Shown one piece after another: positions 25,646 to 34,751 of a stretch of 64,000 bases of DNA (the first letter of the stretch is position 1; each line of letters starts with the position of its first letter). The DNA comes from a virus. The notes under the pieces are model-generated. The model searched no databases. It saw nothing but the letters and a program-made list of their open reading frames with translations, and was not told the DNA's origin. Both the position numbers and the translations under genes were made by a program. The stretch lies in IMG/VR virus record IMGVR_UViG_3300033146_001182, positions 1-64,000 of that record. The stretch is one strand, 5' to 3'.

Positions 25646-25801
25646 TTATTTTGGTGCTTCTTCTTCACTGTCTTTGTTGGTTGGTTTTTTAGGTTTACCT
25701 TTTTTGGCAAATAATCCTGATACCTTTTTATCAGCAGCAGCAATTTTAGCATTATCATTTTCTTCTTTGAGATGTTTTTCTATAATTTCTTCAATATTCA
25801 T
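25646..25801 (-). CDS. Small acidic/basic hypothetical protein, 51 aa
   Basis: MNIEEIIEKHLKEEND... followed by a Lys/Pro-rich segment and an acidic end. The ATG is preceded by CGGAGAACAAC. The N-terminus loosely resembles the capsid-targeting motif (HLKEE). Function unknown. Confidence 0.55.
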   Translation of the reverse strand: MNIEEIIEKHLKEENDNAKIAAADKKVSGLFAKKGKPKKPTNKDSEEEAPK

Positions 25802-25812
25802 GTTGTTCTCCG

Positions 25813-27120
25813 TTATTTAAGTAAATAATTTACCATACCCTGTGAACCTGTAATATCATTCATTGATGCTTTAGAACCAATAATTGTTAATGACATTGAA
25901 TCACTCTTACTTATTTTAAATGATACAATACCTTTTTGCCAATCTTTAATATTTAAATTTGCTTGCCAAAAATCTTTTACACCTAAAACTGTTAATAATT
26001 CATCAATTGCTTGACGATCAGTATTAATCATATAAGATAATCTTCTGGAAAAAAATGATGTTAATGAATTTGGTAACATTGATTTTATTCTACTTAAATT
26101 ACCTTCTATTTTCCAATTACCATTCATGATCATATTAATTACTTTTTTTACTTCTGGTGTATCATTACCTTTTCTTATATTAACATATACTTCCATTGGA
26201 TTCATTTTACCCAATCCCAATATTTCATCAAATCCGAATTTATATAGTATATCTTTACCTTGACGATTTGGATTCAAACTACCTTTTTCTGTGATATCAA
26301 TAAGTTGTTTTAATATTTTACTTCTTACATTTTGTTTATTTTTTATCAAAACAGGTAATAAATTGGAGAAAAATGATGCCTTTGCTCCAACTCCAAATTT
26401 AGAAGAAATTGCTATTACAGTTCCATCAGCTTTTTTTATAAACATTGAATCAACCCCAGAAAATGATGGGTCATCTGGAACTACAAATGATACTTTATCT
26501 TTAGATGATAATGCACCTGGTATTACCAATTCACCATTTAATGCAAGTAAACCAATAATTAATTCACCTAAATATTTCCCTAATTCATTTATTTGATCAT
26601 TTGTTATACTACCATCCCATTCAATATTCTTAAATGATGTTTGATTTAGATACTTAGATAAAATTGATTTAATATTATCAGGTATTAATTTATTGCCACC
26701 TATAGAAGAATTAATAATTGAACTTAATTCTTCTACAGATGTGAATATTTTTGCTTCAAAGGTCTTATTTGCTAAGGTTACTGTTTCAGTTTTAGCTCCT
26801 CTGGTCATATTTGTAGCATTTATTCTTAATTTCTCAGTTGCACCTTTAGTTATTGGTTTTGAAATTGTATTAAAAGGAATTTTTACTATGGAAGTATTAA
26901 ATTTAATATTTGATAATAAAGTATTTTTTATTTTTTGTAATGGTAAATCTAATACTGTAATTGTACTTCCAATAGGAATGATAGTATCAGTTTTGTTACC
27001 ATCATTGTCATATACGATTGCATCTTTATTTAATGTAGTTTTAACTTCTTGATCTTTGAAATATTTCTTCCAAGAAGAAAAACCTGTCGTTGCTTCTGTT
27101 AGATATCGTTCCAATCTCAT
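25813..27120 (-). CDS. Large capsid-targeted protein candidate, unknown function
   Basis: 435 residues starting MRLERYLTEATTGF, a strong capsid-targeting match with a predicted cut after LTE. The body is Ser/Thr/Asn/Lys-rich without a recognised domain; an AISSKFGVGAKASFFSNL segment lies near 233-250. Its ribosome-binding site GGGAG is inside the 3' arm of a terminator hairpin, and a late promoter lies in the 5' arm, indicating late expression. Confidence 0.7.
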   Translation of the reverse strand: MRLERYLTEATTGFSSWKKYFKDQEVKTTLNKDAIVYDNDGNKTDTIIPIGSTITVLDLPLQKIKNTLLSNIKFNTSIVKIPFNTISKPITKGATEKLRINATNMTRGAKTETVTLANKTFEAKIFTSVEELSSIINSSIGGNKLIPDNIKSILSKYLNQTSFKNIEWDGSITNDQINELGKYLGELIIGLLALNGELVIPGALSSKDKVSFVVPDDPSFSGVDSMFIKKADGTVIAISSKFGVGAKASFFSNLLPVLIKNKQNVRSKILKQLIDITEKGSLNPNRQGKDILYKFGFDEILGLGKMNPMEVYVNIRKGNDTPEVKKVINMIMNGNWKIEGNLSRIKSMLPNSLTSFFSRRLSYMINTDRQAIDELLTVLGVKDFWQANLNIKDWQKGIVSFKISKSDSMSLTIIGSKASMNDITGSQGMVNYLLK

Positions 27121-27156
27121 AAAAAAATACTCCCTTGATTTCTCTCAGGAGTATTT
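27121..27156 (-). terminator. Intrinsic terminator containing a late promoter and a ribosome-binding site
   Basis: 9-bp stem AAATACTCC/GGAGTATTT with a 14-base loop and a following T7 run that ends at the next ATG (27120). It terminates the DruA-like operon and sequesters the GGGAG of the next gene. Confidence 0.85.
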
Positions 27157-27159
27157 ATA
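27152..27159 (-). promoter_or_regulatory. T4-type late promoter inside terminator arm
   Basis: TATAAATA on the minus strand, overlapping the 5' arm of the hairpin. Transcripts starting a few bases downstream lack that arm. Confidence 0.8.
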
Positions 27160-27162
27160 TTA

Positions 27163-28377
27163 TTATCGACCAACATCAGTCAAATATTTCTTTTTAGTTT
27201 CTTCACCTTCCAATTCATCATAAAAAAGAATGTCGTTAGTTACATTATCCTTTTCAATTAATTTTGTAATTCTTTTTGAAGCATACTTTTCTTTCCATAA
27301 TTTAGACAATGTTTCTACACTGTTATCAAACTTTTTTTCACCATGATTATCAGATTCTTGTCTCAAATATTCATTGGTCTTTGTATATAATGGCGCCCAA
27401 TAAACACCACGAGGTGCATTATTCTTAGGTGGTTTAATATTTAATTCTTTGAACACCTTACTCATTATTTTAGTTTTAGGATGAGAAGGTATTGAACATC
27501 CATCTCCATCATTTTTTGGTCTTACAAATGAAGCATAATCATCTGGATAATAATCTTTACAATAATTTTTAATTAACTCATATGTCTCATTTGAGGGCTC
27601 CATTGCAATTTCACCTGTGGATGATTTACATTTTTTCCAATATTTAAGATTATTGTATTGTGAGAATCCACCATATAAAGATGTTGTAGTTACACCCAAT
27701 AATTTTTCATTATATGATTCATTCCAAGCATTTTCTATGACATCACTCAATACCATTAAACTAATTAATTTACCACCCAAATAATTATAGCCTAATGGTT
27801 GAGTTGGAACAATACTTGAACCCATAGCAGTATGTTTTAACATCCCACCTTTCATTTTATTTTCCATTGTCCAATTAATAGCTTTATCTCTACCACCAAT
27901 TGATATAAAATCTGAACCAAGAGAAATAACACCTAAATACTTGTGATTTGTAACCTTATTACCAAATAAATCAACATTTTCTTCTTCATGGACAACATAA
28001 AATCTTAGATTTCTTCCTGGATTCTGATTCCATGCAGCAGAGGAAATATATAATCTTAAAATCCTCCAAATCAATAGAGTTTCTTTGTCATTTGCCCAAA
28101 TTACTTTAATGTTAAGATCTTTATAATCATCAATAGATTTTGGTTGCCAAATATTCTTTTTTATATGTTTAACTTTATTGTAATCAGAATCAGACCAATT
28201 AAGACTGTTTATTTCTAACCACTTTCTATACAATGTGTATTCTGGTATACTCATTGTTGATAGATATTCAAAGTTTTCTTTAATTGTTTTTTTTATTTCA
28301 TCTTGTTTATTGATATTTTCTGTGACAGATTTTTCATCTTCACCTAAAAATGCAATATCAAATAAAGGGTTATTCAT
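27163..28377 (-). CDS. DUF4338/DruA-like protein
   Basis: 404 residues. The block FYVVHEEENVDLFGNKVTNH, then LGVISLGSDFISIGGRD, GYNYLGGKLISLMVLSDVIE and GVTTTSLYGGFSQYNNLKYW resembles DUF4338, the core domain of DruA in the Druantia defence system and also found in large phages. Its biochemical activity is not established. The gene overlaps a 61-residue gene and a PD-(D/E)XK nuclease gene by four bases each, suggesting a functional unit. Confidence 0.6.
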   Translation of the reverse strand: MNNPLFDIAFLGEDEKSVTENINKQDEIKKTIKENFEYLSTMSIPEYTLYRKWLEINSLNWSDSDYNKVKHIKKNIWQPKSIDDYKDLNIKVIWANDKETLLIWRILRLYISSAAWNQNPGRNLRFYVVHEEENVDLFGNKVTNHKYLGVISLGSDFISIGGRDKAINWTMENKMKGGMLKHTAMGSSIVPTQPLGYNYLGGKLISLMVLSDVIENAWNESYNEKLLGVTTTSLYGGFSQYNNLKYWKKCKSSTGEIAMEPSNETYELIKNYCKDYYPDDYASFVRPKNDGDGCSIPSHPKTKIMSKVFKELNIKPPKNNAPRGVYWAPLYTKTNEYLRQESDNHGEKKFDNSVETLSKLWKEKYASKRITKLIEKDNVTNDILFYDELEGEETKKKYLTDVGR

Positions 28378-28559
28378 ACATTATCCCACCTTGCCTGTTT
28401 ATTGAATTCTTCTCTAGTTATTTCAATTACTTCTATAACTAGTTTGTTACCTTTTTCCATATAATCAGTAAAGGTAATAATTTCATTATATAACCCTTGA
28501 TCTGTTTCTCTTAATATAATTGTATTTGTATTTGGGTCAGTTATTTTATATACTATCAT
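28374..28559 (-). CDS. Small hypothetical protein
   Basis: 61 residues, beta-strand-rich N-terminus (MIVYKITDPNTNTIILRE) and a helical C-terminus. Unknown function; overlaps both neighbours by four bases. Confidence 0.55.
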   Translation of the reverse strand: MIVYKITDPNTNTIILRETDQGLYNEIITFTDYMEKGNKLVIEVIEITREEFNKQARWDNV

Positions 28560-29089
28560 ACAATATCAAAAAGAACATTATGTGTTTCCCATAAAGTTTT
28601 CTTCATTTCTTGTTCTTTTTTGCCATTCATGGAATTTTTCAATCTATCATCATCAGATGTATCAACAAACAAATAAACAACAAAATCATAATGAGTATTA
28701 TAGACAAGTGATTGTCCAATACCTTCTCTAATAGATTTACCAGATGAACCTTTTTTAATTTCAACAGCAATTTTAATATCATCAAAATCAATTGTAAAAT
28801 CAGGACGATGTTGAACTCCCATAAACATAAAATTATTTACGGTGGTATTTGGATCTTCTTCACTTGCCAATTTCATTCGGGCTAATTTCTTTGCTGTTTC
28901 TGGTACATATCCTTTGAATTCTTCATATAATGAAATTACTTCTCGATGAAGTGGTGTCGCCATTCTATTTTGAAGTTCTGATTCAGTTTTTTGTTTATAC
29001 TTTACTCTATCAAAAACCTCATCATTCTTTAGAGCATTCATAATACGATTCAAAATTTTAGACCTACGTTCACTTTTTTTAGTACACAT
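28556..29089 (-). CDS. PD-(D/E)XK nuclease-like protein
   Basis: 177 residues. HRPDFTIDFDDIKIAVEIKK (94-113) contains PD (96-97) and E-x-K (110-112), the metal-binding core of restriction-type nucleases; a conserved-looking GQSLVYNTHYDFVVYLFVD follows. A basic helical N-terminus may bind DNA. Co-transcribed with the DruA-like gene. Confidence 0.7.
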   Translation of the reverse strand: MCTKKSERRSKILNRIMNALKNDEVFDRVKYKQKTESELQNRMATPLHREVISLYEEFKGYVPETAKKLARMKLASEEDPNTTVNNFMFMGVQHRPDFTIDFDDIKIAVEIKKGSSGKSIREGIGQSLVYNTHYDFVVYLFVDTSDDDRLKNSMNGKKEQEMKKTLWETHNVLFDIV

Positions 29090-29129
29090 TTCAATTTCCT
29101 TTCATTTTTAAGTTGTTATAATTACTTTA

Positions 29130-29885
29130 TCATAATTCAATTACTTTGTCAGGTTCAAATCTTTTATTTTCAAGATCATCAATAATATATCCCTGTGGAT
29201 TACATACAATTCTAGTTTTACCTACATTATAATCAAAAGATGTATGAGTATGTCCATGTATCCAACAATCAGGTTGATAATCTTCAATTAAATATTCCCA
29301 TTTGTTACCAAAACATGTATTTAATTCACTTGATTTATATTGTGTGTCAAGTGACTTATAATGTGGGTAATGATGGGTTATAACACATACTTTATCATAA
29401 CTATTTTCTAATTCTTCTTTTAGAAAACTTTTAGATTGTTTACCCCATGTGATACCTTTATCATTACCTTCATTCATGATATCAAAAATACGATAAAAAT
29501 CATTAAGACATCTAATAACAGAAGGAGTTAATGGTCCATTAGAACCATCCCACCATCCAGTAGTTCCAATAAAATGAATGTTTTCAAAATCAATAGTATC
29601 TTCCATTAAAATATGAATATTTGATTGAGATTTATTAAATTCAATTAATTCACGATCAAATCTATCTTTACGAACCCCATAATATTCATGATTACCAGGA
29701 ACAAAGATAATATCTTTATCAGCATCTTCTTGTATAGAAATAAGACTATTAAAAAGTGAAGAATTAACATTTATATCACCAGCTAATACTAATAAATCAG
29801 CTTTTGTGTTAATCATTCTTTCATAATAGTCTTTATATGTATTACCAAACTCCAAATGGAGATCACTAATTATTTGAACTTTCAT
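29130..29885 (-). CDS. Calcineurin-like metallophosphoesterase
   Basis: 251 residues with the complete motif set: SDLH (7-10), LAGDIN, PGNHEYY, THHYPH and HGHTH, and a C-terminal CNPQGY common in this family. It hydrolyses phosphoester bonds; the natural substrate is unknown. Its start overlaps the upstream gene by about 20 bases. Confidence 0.9.
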   Translation of the reverse strand: MKVQIISDLHLEFGNTYKDYYERMINTKADLLVLAGDINVNSSLFNSLISIQEDADKDIIFVPGNHEYYGVRKDRFDRELIEFNKSQSNIHILMEDTIDFENIHFIGTTGWWDGSNGPLTPSVIRCLNDFYRIFDIMNEGNDKGITWGKQSKSFLKEELENSYDKVCVITHHYPHYKSLDTQYKSSELNTCFGNKWEYLIEDYQPDCWIHGHTHTSFDYNVGKTRIVCNPQGYIIDDLENKRFEPDKVIEL

Positions 29886-30189
29886 CTTGTCTTCCTTTTA
29901 ACAACATAAAGTATAAATCTTTAATTGTTTTTAATGGAATATTATTTCCATCTTTATCTTGAACTCTACCTTCGGCATCATTACCAAATTCACATTCCCA
30001 ACACCAATATTGAATCCACTCATCAGCATCATCCATTACAATTTCAAGTAATTCGATAATTCTGTCAATTAATTCACCTGAATACACAATAAATCCTTCA
30101 ACTTCTAGTATTTCTGAAAGTGCATCATCTTTTTTATAATATTTTATAATGGTGTCCATATGTTTTTCAAAATCATTAAATGATAACAT
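29866..30189 (-). CDS. Conserved phage-type hypothetical protein
   Basis: 107 residues, acidic, with WIQYWCWECEFG (58-69) and a helical tail ending in LYFMLLKG. It resembles small proteins seen in many phages; function unknown. Confidence 0.6.
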   Translation of the reverse strand: MLSFNDFEKHMDTIIKYYKKDDALSEILEVEGFIVYSGELIDRIIELLEIVMDDADEWIQYWCWECEFGNDAEGRVQDKDGNNIPLKTIKDLYFMLLKGRQDESSNN

Positions 30190-30275
30190 TATTTTTCCTC
30201 TCTTTTATGTTCTTCAATTGCTCTTTTCCAACACATTTCACCAGAAAATACACTGGCATCAACCAATTCAATCAT
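30189..30275 (-). CDS. Possible 28-aa peptide
   Basis: MIELVDASVFSGEMCWKRAI followed by a charged end. AAGGA lies seven bases before the ATG and the stop overlaps the next ATG (TAATG), which fits translational coupling. Very short, so uncertain. Confidence 0.4.
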   Translation of the reverse strand: MIELVDASVFSGEMCWKRAIEEHKREEK

Positions 30276-30276
30276 T

Positions 30277-30816
30277 TTATATTTCCTTGAATTTTATGAG
30301 TGTTTGTTTCATAAGATTTATACTATCATGTTGTCTTAAAATACTTGGCGGTAGAGACAAGACTGTTGGAATCACCACTTGATTTAATTTTGGTTTGATA
30401 ACTGTGCCATGTAGTTCAGTGATACCATTAAAATTACCTGTCAAATACTCCAAAGGGATGTTACCAAAAGCAATCATTTTTTTGGGTTTGACTATTTTTA
30501 AGTATTCATTGAACCAAATGTTACAAGTTGCCCTGTGTAATTGTGATGGTCTGTTATAACGCTTTGTTCTTTTGTTTATATCAGGAGAACATTGGACTAC
30601 ACTAATTTGTAGGAAATGTTCCTCCAACAATCCAAATCTCCCCGCCAATTTCCAAAACTCTTTCATAAAATCTGGTGTTTGTTTATATGGATATTCTGTT
30701 AACATAACATACTTTGTCATGCCACTCCATTTAGGACATATAACACCGTTTTTACTGATGTAACAAGTATTACATTTTTTCAATCGTTTGTCAATCTCTT
30801 CTAACTCTTCAATCAT
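30277..30816 (-). CDS. Uracil-DNA-glycosylase-superfamily-like protein, degenerate motifs
   Basis: 179 residues. The layout follows family 4-type glycosylases: an N-terminal Cys pair (CNTC, 15-18), a beta segment MLTEYPYK in the GE-PG position, ISVVQCSPDINKRTKRYNRP, then VKPKKMIAFGNIPLEYLTG and PTVLSLPPSILR in place of the usual HPSxLLR. The catalytic histidine is missing, so it may bind rather than excise, or act on another base. Confidence 0.55.
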   Translation of the reverse strand: MIEELEEIDKRLKKCNTCYISKNGVICPKWSGMTKYVMLTEYPYKQTPDFMKEFWKLAGRFGLLEEHFLQISVVQCSPDINKRTKRYNRPSQLHRATCNIWFNEYLKIVKPKKMIAFGNIPLEYLTGNFNGITELHGTVIKPKLNQVVIPTVLSLPPSILRQHDSINLMKQTLIKFKEI

Positions 30817-30818
30817 TT

Positions 30819-31010
30819 TTAATCTCTATAACTATCAACATAGTATTTTTCACCGTAATGATGTTTACCGTTATACAATTGAACTTTTCTACATAATGGG
30901 TTTGATAATCCCCCCATTGTACAGAAATGAAGATATGTTGTGGGAACATTTGATATTAATATTTCCCTTGTGATTGGTTTTATATGATTTTCACATGGAT
31001 TATTATACAT
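30819..31010 (-). CDS. Small hypothetical protein
   Basis: 63 residues from ATG 31010, just downstream of the preceding stop. It contains three Cys and many Tyr. Unknown function. Confidence 0.5.
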   Translation of the reverse strand: MYNNPCENHIKPITREILISNVPTTYLHFCTMGGLSNPLCRKVQLYNGKHHYGEKYYVDSYRD

Positions 31011-31012
31011 TT

Positions 31013-31576
31013 TTAATCCCACCAAGAATAAAGATATTTATTGATGATATCGGTTAAATATTTAAGATCTTGTTTTTTAAGATATTCAGAATGTTTTGAC
31101 CATCGTAAGAATTCTTTACGCTCTTGTTCTTCAGTTTCTTCAGTTACATTAGGGCGATCAAATTTAGCTTCTTTGTAACCATCATTGTCAGAATCAATCC
31201 AATCAATACTCAATTCACCCCATTTTTTATCATGTGAACGAAAAGCCAATTCATGATAATCATCTTTTAAGATTCGATCTATAATCATCACGGCTTTATG
31301 AATTCTGTCGGCATCTTTTTCAGCATACAAATGAATGCCGTGATTACGAATAAATTTTTCCATCCGAGATAATTTTAGACGATTCATTTTTAACCAATAA
31401 TGATAATCCCAATCACGATCATTCCAAATAATTTTGAAATAAACAATTAGATTTTCAATTCCATATTTAAGATCATAAAATGGATAAGACCATTTCCGCA
31501 TATGATATTTCATTGATAAATAATATGTCCTTATATAATCTTTAATCGAATAACATACCTTGACTAGAGTTTTCAT
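31013..31576 (-). CDS. Conserved phage hypothetical protein
   Basis: 187 residues from ATG 31576, preceded by GAGGTGG. An aromatic block YPFYDLKYGIENLIVYFKI and WNDRDWDYHYWLKMN, then a long charged helical region, resemble a protein recurrent in large phages. Function unknown. Its start overlaps the upstream 59-residue gene. Confidence 0.6.
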   Translation of the reverse strand: MKTLVKVCYSIKDYIRTYYLSMKYHMRKWSYPFYDLKYGIENLIVYFKIIWNDRDWDYHYWLKMNRLKLSRMEKFIRNHGIHLYAEKDADRIHKAVMIIDRILKDDYHELAFRSHDKKWGELSIDWIDSDNDGYKEAKFDRPNVTEETEEQERKEFLRWSKHSEYLKKQDLKYLTDIINKYLYSWWD

Positions 31577-31721
31577 TATCAACCACCTCTTTTTCCAACA
31601 AAATTTGATATTGAGTAAATCCAATTACTCGCCAACCATCTTTTGATAGAACAAATAATTCCGTTTCTGTATCATATTTATTTTGTCGATTGTCCATAAT
31701 TTTATATTCATATTTCTTCAT
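31542..31721 (-). CDS. DUF4177-like small protein, 59 aa
   Basis: MKKYEYKIMDNR...ELFVLSKDGWRVIGF matches the pattern of DUF4177 (a short beta-alpha-beta protein of unknown role). The ATG is preceded by GAGGTAAGAT. Its end overlaps the following gene by 35 bases. Confidence 0.55.
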   Translation of the reverse strand: MKKYEYKIMDNRQNKYDTETELFVLSKDGWRVIGFTQYQILLEKEVVDNENSSQGMLFD

Positions 31722-31724
31722 ATC

Positions 31725-32954
31725 TTACCTCATTTCTTTAATTTTACAACGGGTCATAACCGTTTGTTTTACATCATTATATTCATTATGTTCTTTGATA
31801 GTTCCAGTTAACAGAAGTTGTTCCCCTTTATCAAACTCTCTGGCACTACTAGTTTTCCAAATTACGATGTTACCTTTACAAGTAACAAACTTGAGATAAC
31901 TAACATAACCATAAGAAGAATTGAAACCCCATTCATTGAGGAAAGTTACTGGAATATCTTTTACTCGTTCTTTAACTTCACCAAACCATTCCGATTTTTT
32001 TTCATCATTAACTTCACGATCTTTTTCTAATTTTTTCCGATAAGTTGAAATGAGTGAACACACCAAACCAAACTCTTTTTCTTCAATGTATTCACGATTA
32101 ACACAAACGGCACAATTGAAGAGATATTCATTCAGTTTTGGGTCATTCATATCTAAAGATTTCACCCAATCAATTACCTCTTTTGCGAACTCTTTATTTT
32201 TATCAGTAATATTTTTTGAAATTACATACAAATCAGGATGATAGTGGTTTAATTCATTATCAACAATGATTCTACTAACTTGAGTTGCCGTGTCAATTTC
32301 ACCACTATCACGAGCAACACTCCGACTAACCCAACCCAATTCATTAATAACAGCATCAGTAATTGCTAATACATCTTCAACTTTATATTCTGGTTTGAAC
32401 TCAACACCAATACCACCAAATCCACCAATCATTTCTTCTATATATTCAATGTATTTGGCGGAATTGACAATATAACTTGGGTCATTCTCACCTAAGAAAT
32501 CTTTAATACAAGTAGAACCGACCTGACGATATTCATCAGTATCGGGATTATGAAGAGTATATGTATTTTTACGAAATCTTTTAGTGTTACAATGTTCACA
32601 AACAGAAGGAATATCAACCAATTTTACACGGTCAATTTTTTCCTCATAATTTGGAAGAACCCGAACCTTATTACCTTTTTTCTCAACATCAACTCGTGAA
32701 TGTTCAACAACAGCAGCCAAGTTCCAACCTTTAACAATTGGAAACTCACCACTATAAGTAACAGGAACGAAAACTACATCCATTTCCTCAGTATGGTCAT
32801 AAAATGGAACTTCAACCTTTTTAATAACAATTTCATTCTTAAAGACCAAAAGTTCAGGAGCTTCCAAACCAAGTTTTTCAGCTTTTTTGACAGCCCTTTG
32901 AAACTTTTTCTTCAATTTTTCAAGGTTTTGACGAGGAATTAAAATCTTTTCCAT
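31725..32954 (-). CDS. Zinc-binding protein with OB-like C-terminus
   Basis: 409 residues. A CEHC...C zinc site (CEHCNTKRFRKNTYTLHN, then GSTCIKDFLG) lies at about 118-150. The C-terminal 80 residues resemble an OB-fold (YGYVSYLKFVTCKGNIVIWK, LLLTGTIKEHNEY). Similar proteins occur in phages and plasmids, without a known function; nucleic-acid binding is plausible. Early promoter with the shared leader at 32998-33026. Confidence 0.65.
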   Translation of the reverse strand: MEKILIPRQNLEKLKKKFQRAVKKAEKLGLEAPELLVFKNEIVIKKVEVPFYDHTEEMDVVFVPVTYSGEFPIVKGWNLAAVVEHSRVDVEKKGNKVRVLPNYEEKIDRVKLVDIPSVCEHCNTKRFRKNTYTLHNPDTDEYRQVGSTCIKDFLGENDPSYIVNSAKYIEYIEEMIGGFGGIGVEFKPEYKVEDVLAITDAVINELGWVSRSVARDSGEIDTATQVSRIIVDNELNHYHPDLYVISKNITDKNKEFAKEVIDWVKSLDMNDPKLNEYLFNCAVCVNREYIEEKEFGLVCSLISTYRKKLEKDREVNDEKKSEWFGEVKERVKDIPVTFLNEWGFNSSYGYVSYLKFVTCKGNIVIWKTSSAREFDKGEQLLLTGTIKEHNEYNDVKQTVMTRCKIKEMR

Positions 32955-32997
32955 GATAAATCTCCGAAAAAAAGGGTTATCACCAACTCACAAATCT

Positions 32998-33026
32998 ATT
33001 ATAAAACAATTACCAAATAAAGTCAA
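32998..33026 (-). promoter_or_regulatory. Early sigma70-type promoter with shared leader
   Basis: TTGACT, 17 bases, TATAAT on the minus strand, followed by the common leader at 32971-32994. Confidence 0.85.
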
Positions 33027-33030
33027 TCTT

Positions 33031-33378
33031 TTATTCAGTTCTTTCATATTTTATCTTTAATGTTTCTTTTAATAGATTTTCGTGGACTGATTCTCTAGTC
33101 GCACCATATTGAGTGAAAACTAAAATCCCATATATAAAGAATAATGTTGTTGGATATCTATCAATATTAAATTCTTTTTTGAACTTTTTATTTTTATCAC
33201 CATCTATTTCATAATACTTTACTTTTTCGCCATTGTAAAGATTGAATTTTTTTTCCCATTTTTTATATCGTGGCTTCAATAACTTACAAGGTCCACACCA
33301 TTTCGCATGAACTTTTACTATTGCAATTCTATCATTATCAATTGTTTTATATGTTGAATCTGTCAATACTTTTACCAT
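33031..33378 (-). CDS. Thioredoxin
   Basis: 115 residues. The redox motif WCGPC is at 27-31 and a cis-proline RYPTTLFF follows. It could supply electrons to the phage class II ribonucleotide reductase at 55295-57925 or reduce disulfides in other phage enzymes. One-base overlap with the helicase gene. Confidence 0.9.
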   Translation of the reverse strand: MVKVLTDSTYKTIDNDRIAIVKVHAKWCGPCKLLKPRYKKWEKKFNLYNGEKVKYYEIDGDKNKKFKKEFNIDRYPTTLFFIYGILVFTQYGATRESVHENLLKETLKIKYERTE

Positions 33379-34751
33379 TATTCCCCACTTTGAACATGTA
33401 ATTCTCGTTCATCCCCTGAACTTTCAATATCACTCATCCACAAATCCATTTCAGATGAACAATACATTTTCATTGATCTACCATCATAAAAGAACTTATC
33501 CATTTCTCCTACTCTACCTCCAAAACGATTTTTTACAATTTTCCAATGAACCTCATTTTTATAAATCATATGTTCATCATCAGCACCCATAATCATCATA
33601 AAATCTGCTGTTGCAGGAACACCCATTGATTCAGCAATACTATTAAAATCAACATCACCAAATGACATAAAAGTTCCTGATCTATTCAACTGTGATACAG
33701 ATACCATTGGAATATCAAATTCAAATCCCATTGCTCGTGTTTCTTCTGCAATTGATTTTACTGTTCCATATGAATTATCACTACCTTTATTATCTTCTGC
33801 TGACATTAAGTTAAGATAATCAAAAAAGAAAATATCAATATCAATTCCTCTTAACTTTAATTCTCTTACCCAAGCTCTAAAATCTTTAACAGAGGCTTTA
33901 CCTGTAGGAAAGGATTTAATATATAATTGTCCTCTACCTTCTGTTGCTTTAGTTTCTCTTAATTTTTGTGTTAATTGTTGTTGTAATCTTTGATTGAAAT
34001 AAAATCTATTAATATCCAATTTTGAATAGATACCATCAAATCGTTGAGCAAACATATCTTCACTCATTTCCAATGATGCTAATGCTACATTTTTTCCATT
34101 TAATACTTGTCTGGCAATCATATTTGCCATAACATTGGACTTAAAACCATGAACTTTTGCAACGAACACACTTAATGTTTTTGGTGGGAAACCTCCATTA
34201 ATATATTCATCAAACACTGGAAAATATGTTGGTACTCGTTGGGTATCATCAGTAAACATTCTGTGTAATCTTGGACCCAAATCACCGAAATAATTCAACC
34301 CTAAATCTACATCTAATGTTCTACATAATGCTTCTTCAACAAGATTTCTAATTTCATGTGTATTATCACCATCCTCAATAACATCAACAGATCGTCTGAT
34401 TGCATCTTTAATGGCTTTATCACGCAGATACAAATCAGTTTGTTCCATCAACCAATCACGATGTTGTGTTATATTGATATCCATATTGTCAATTTCAGAA
34501 AGATAACTTCTCATATCTTCCCTAATATCAGCTGGAACATTATTAATCATTAAATCTTTAGATGGGATGGTTTTATGTTGTTCAAAATATTGTTTTACGA
34601 ATGTAAATATTTCTCTAACAACAGGGGAATCAAAGTAATCTTCTTCAAATACTCTAATTACAGTTACAATAAAATCTTTATCTTCTAATAAGGCTTTTGC
34701 AACAACTTGTTCTAAATACTCAATGTTATCGGTTAATGTGGCTTCTGTCAA
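33378..34751 (-). CDS. 41: Replicative DNA helicase, T4 gp41 type
   Basis: 457 residues, DnaB-like RecA fold. The N-terminal helical domain precedes a P-loop at about 198-205 (AKVHGFKS, where the usual GK(S/T) has F before K), SLEMSEDMFAQRFD (226-239), Walker B IFFFDYLNL (307-315) and SQLNR. It unwinds DNA at the fork with the gp61-like primase. Translation appears to start at TTG 34751, nine bases after GGAG; an out-of-frame ATG lies between. Confidence 0.9.
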   Translation of the reverse strand: MTEATLTDNIEYLEQVVAKALLEDKDFIVTVIRVFEEDYFDSPVVREIFTFVKQYFEQHKTIPSKDLMINNVPADIREDMRSYLSEIDNMDINITQHRDWLMEQTDLYLRDKAIKDAIRRSVDVIEDGDNTHEIRNLVEEALCRTLDVDLGLNYFGDLGPRLHRMFTDDTQRVPTYFPVFDEYINGGFPPKTLSVFVAKVHGFKSNVMANMIARQVLNGKNVALASLEMSEDMFAQRFDGIYSKLDINRFYFNQRLQQQLTQKLRETKATEGRGQLYIKSFPTGKASVKDFRAWVRELKLRGIDIDIFFFDYLNLMSAEDNKGSDNSYGTVKSIAEETRAMGFEFDIPMVSVSQLNRSGTFMSFGDVDFNSIAESMGVPATADFMMIMGADDEHMIYKNEVHWKIVKNRFGGRVGEMDKFFYDGRSMKMYCSSEMDLWMSDIESSGDERELHVQSGE

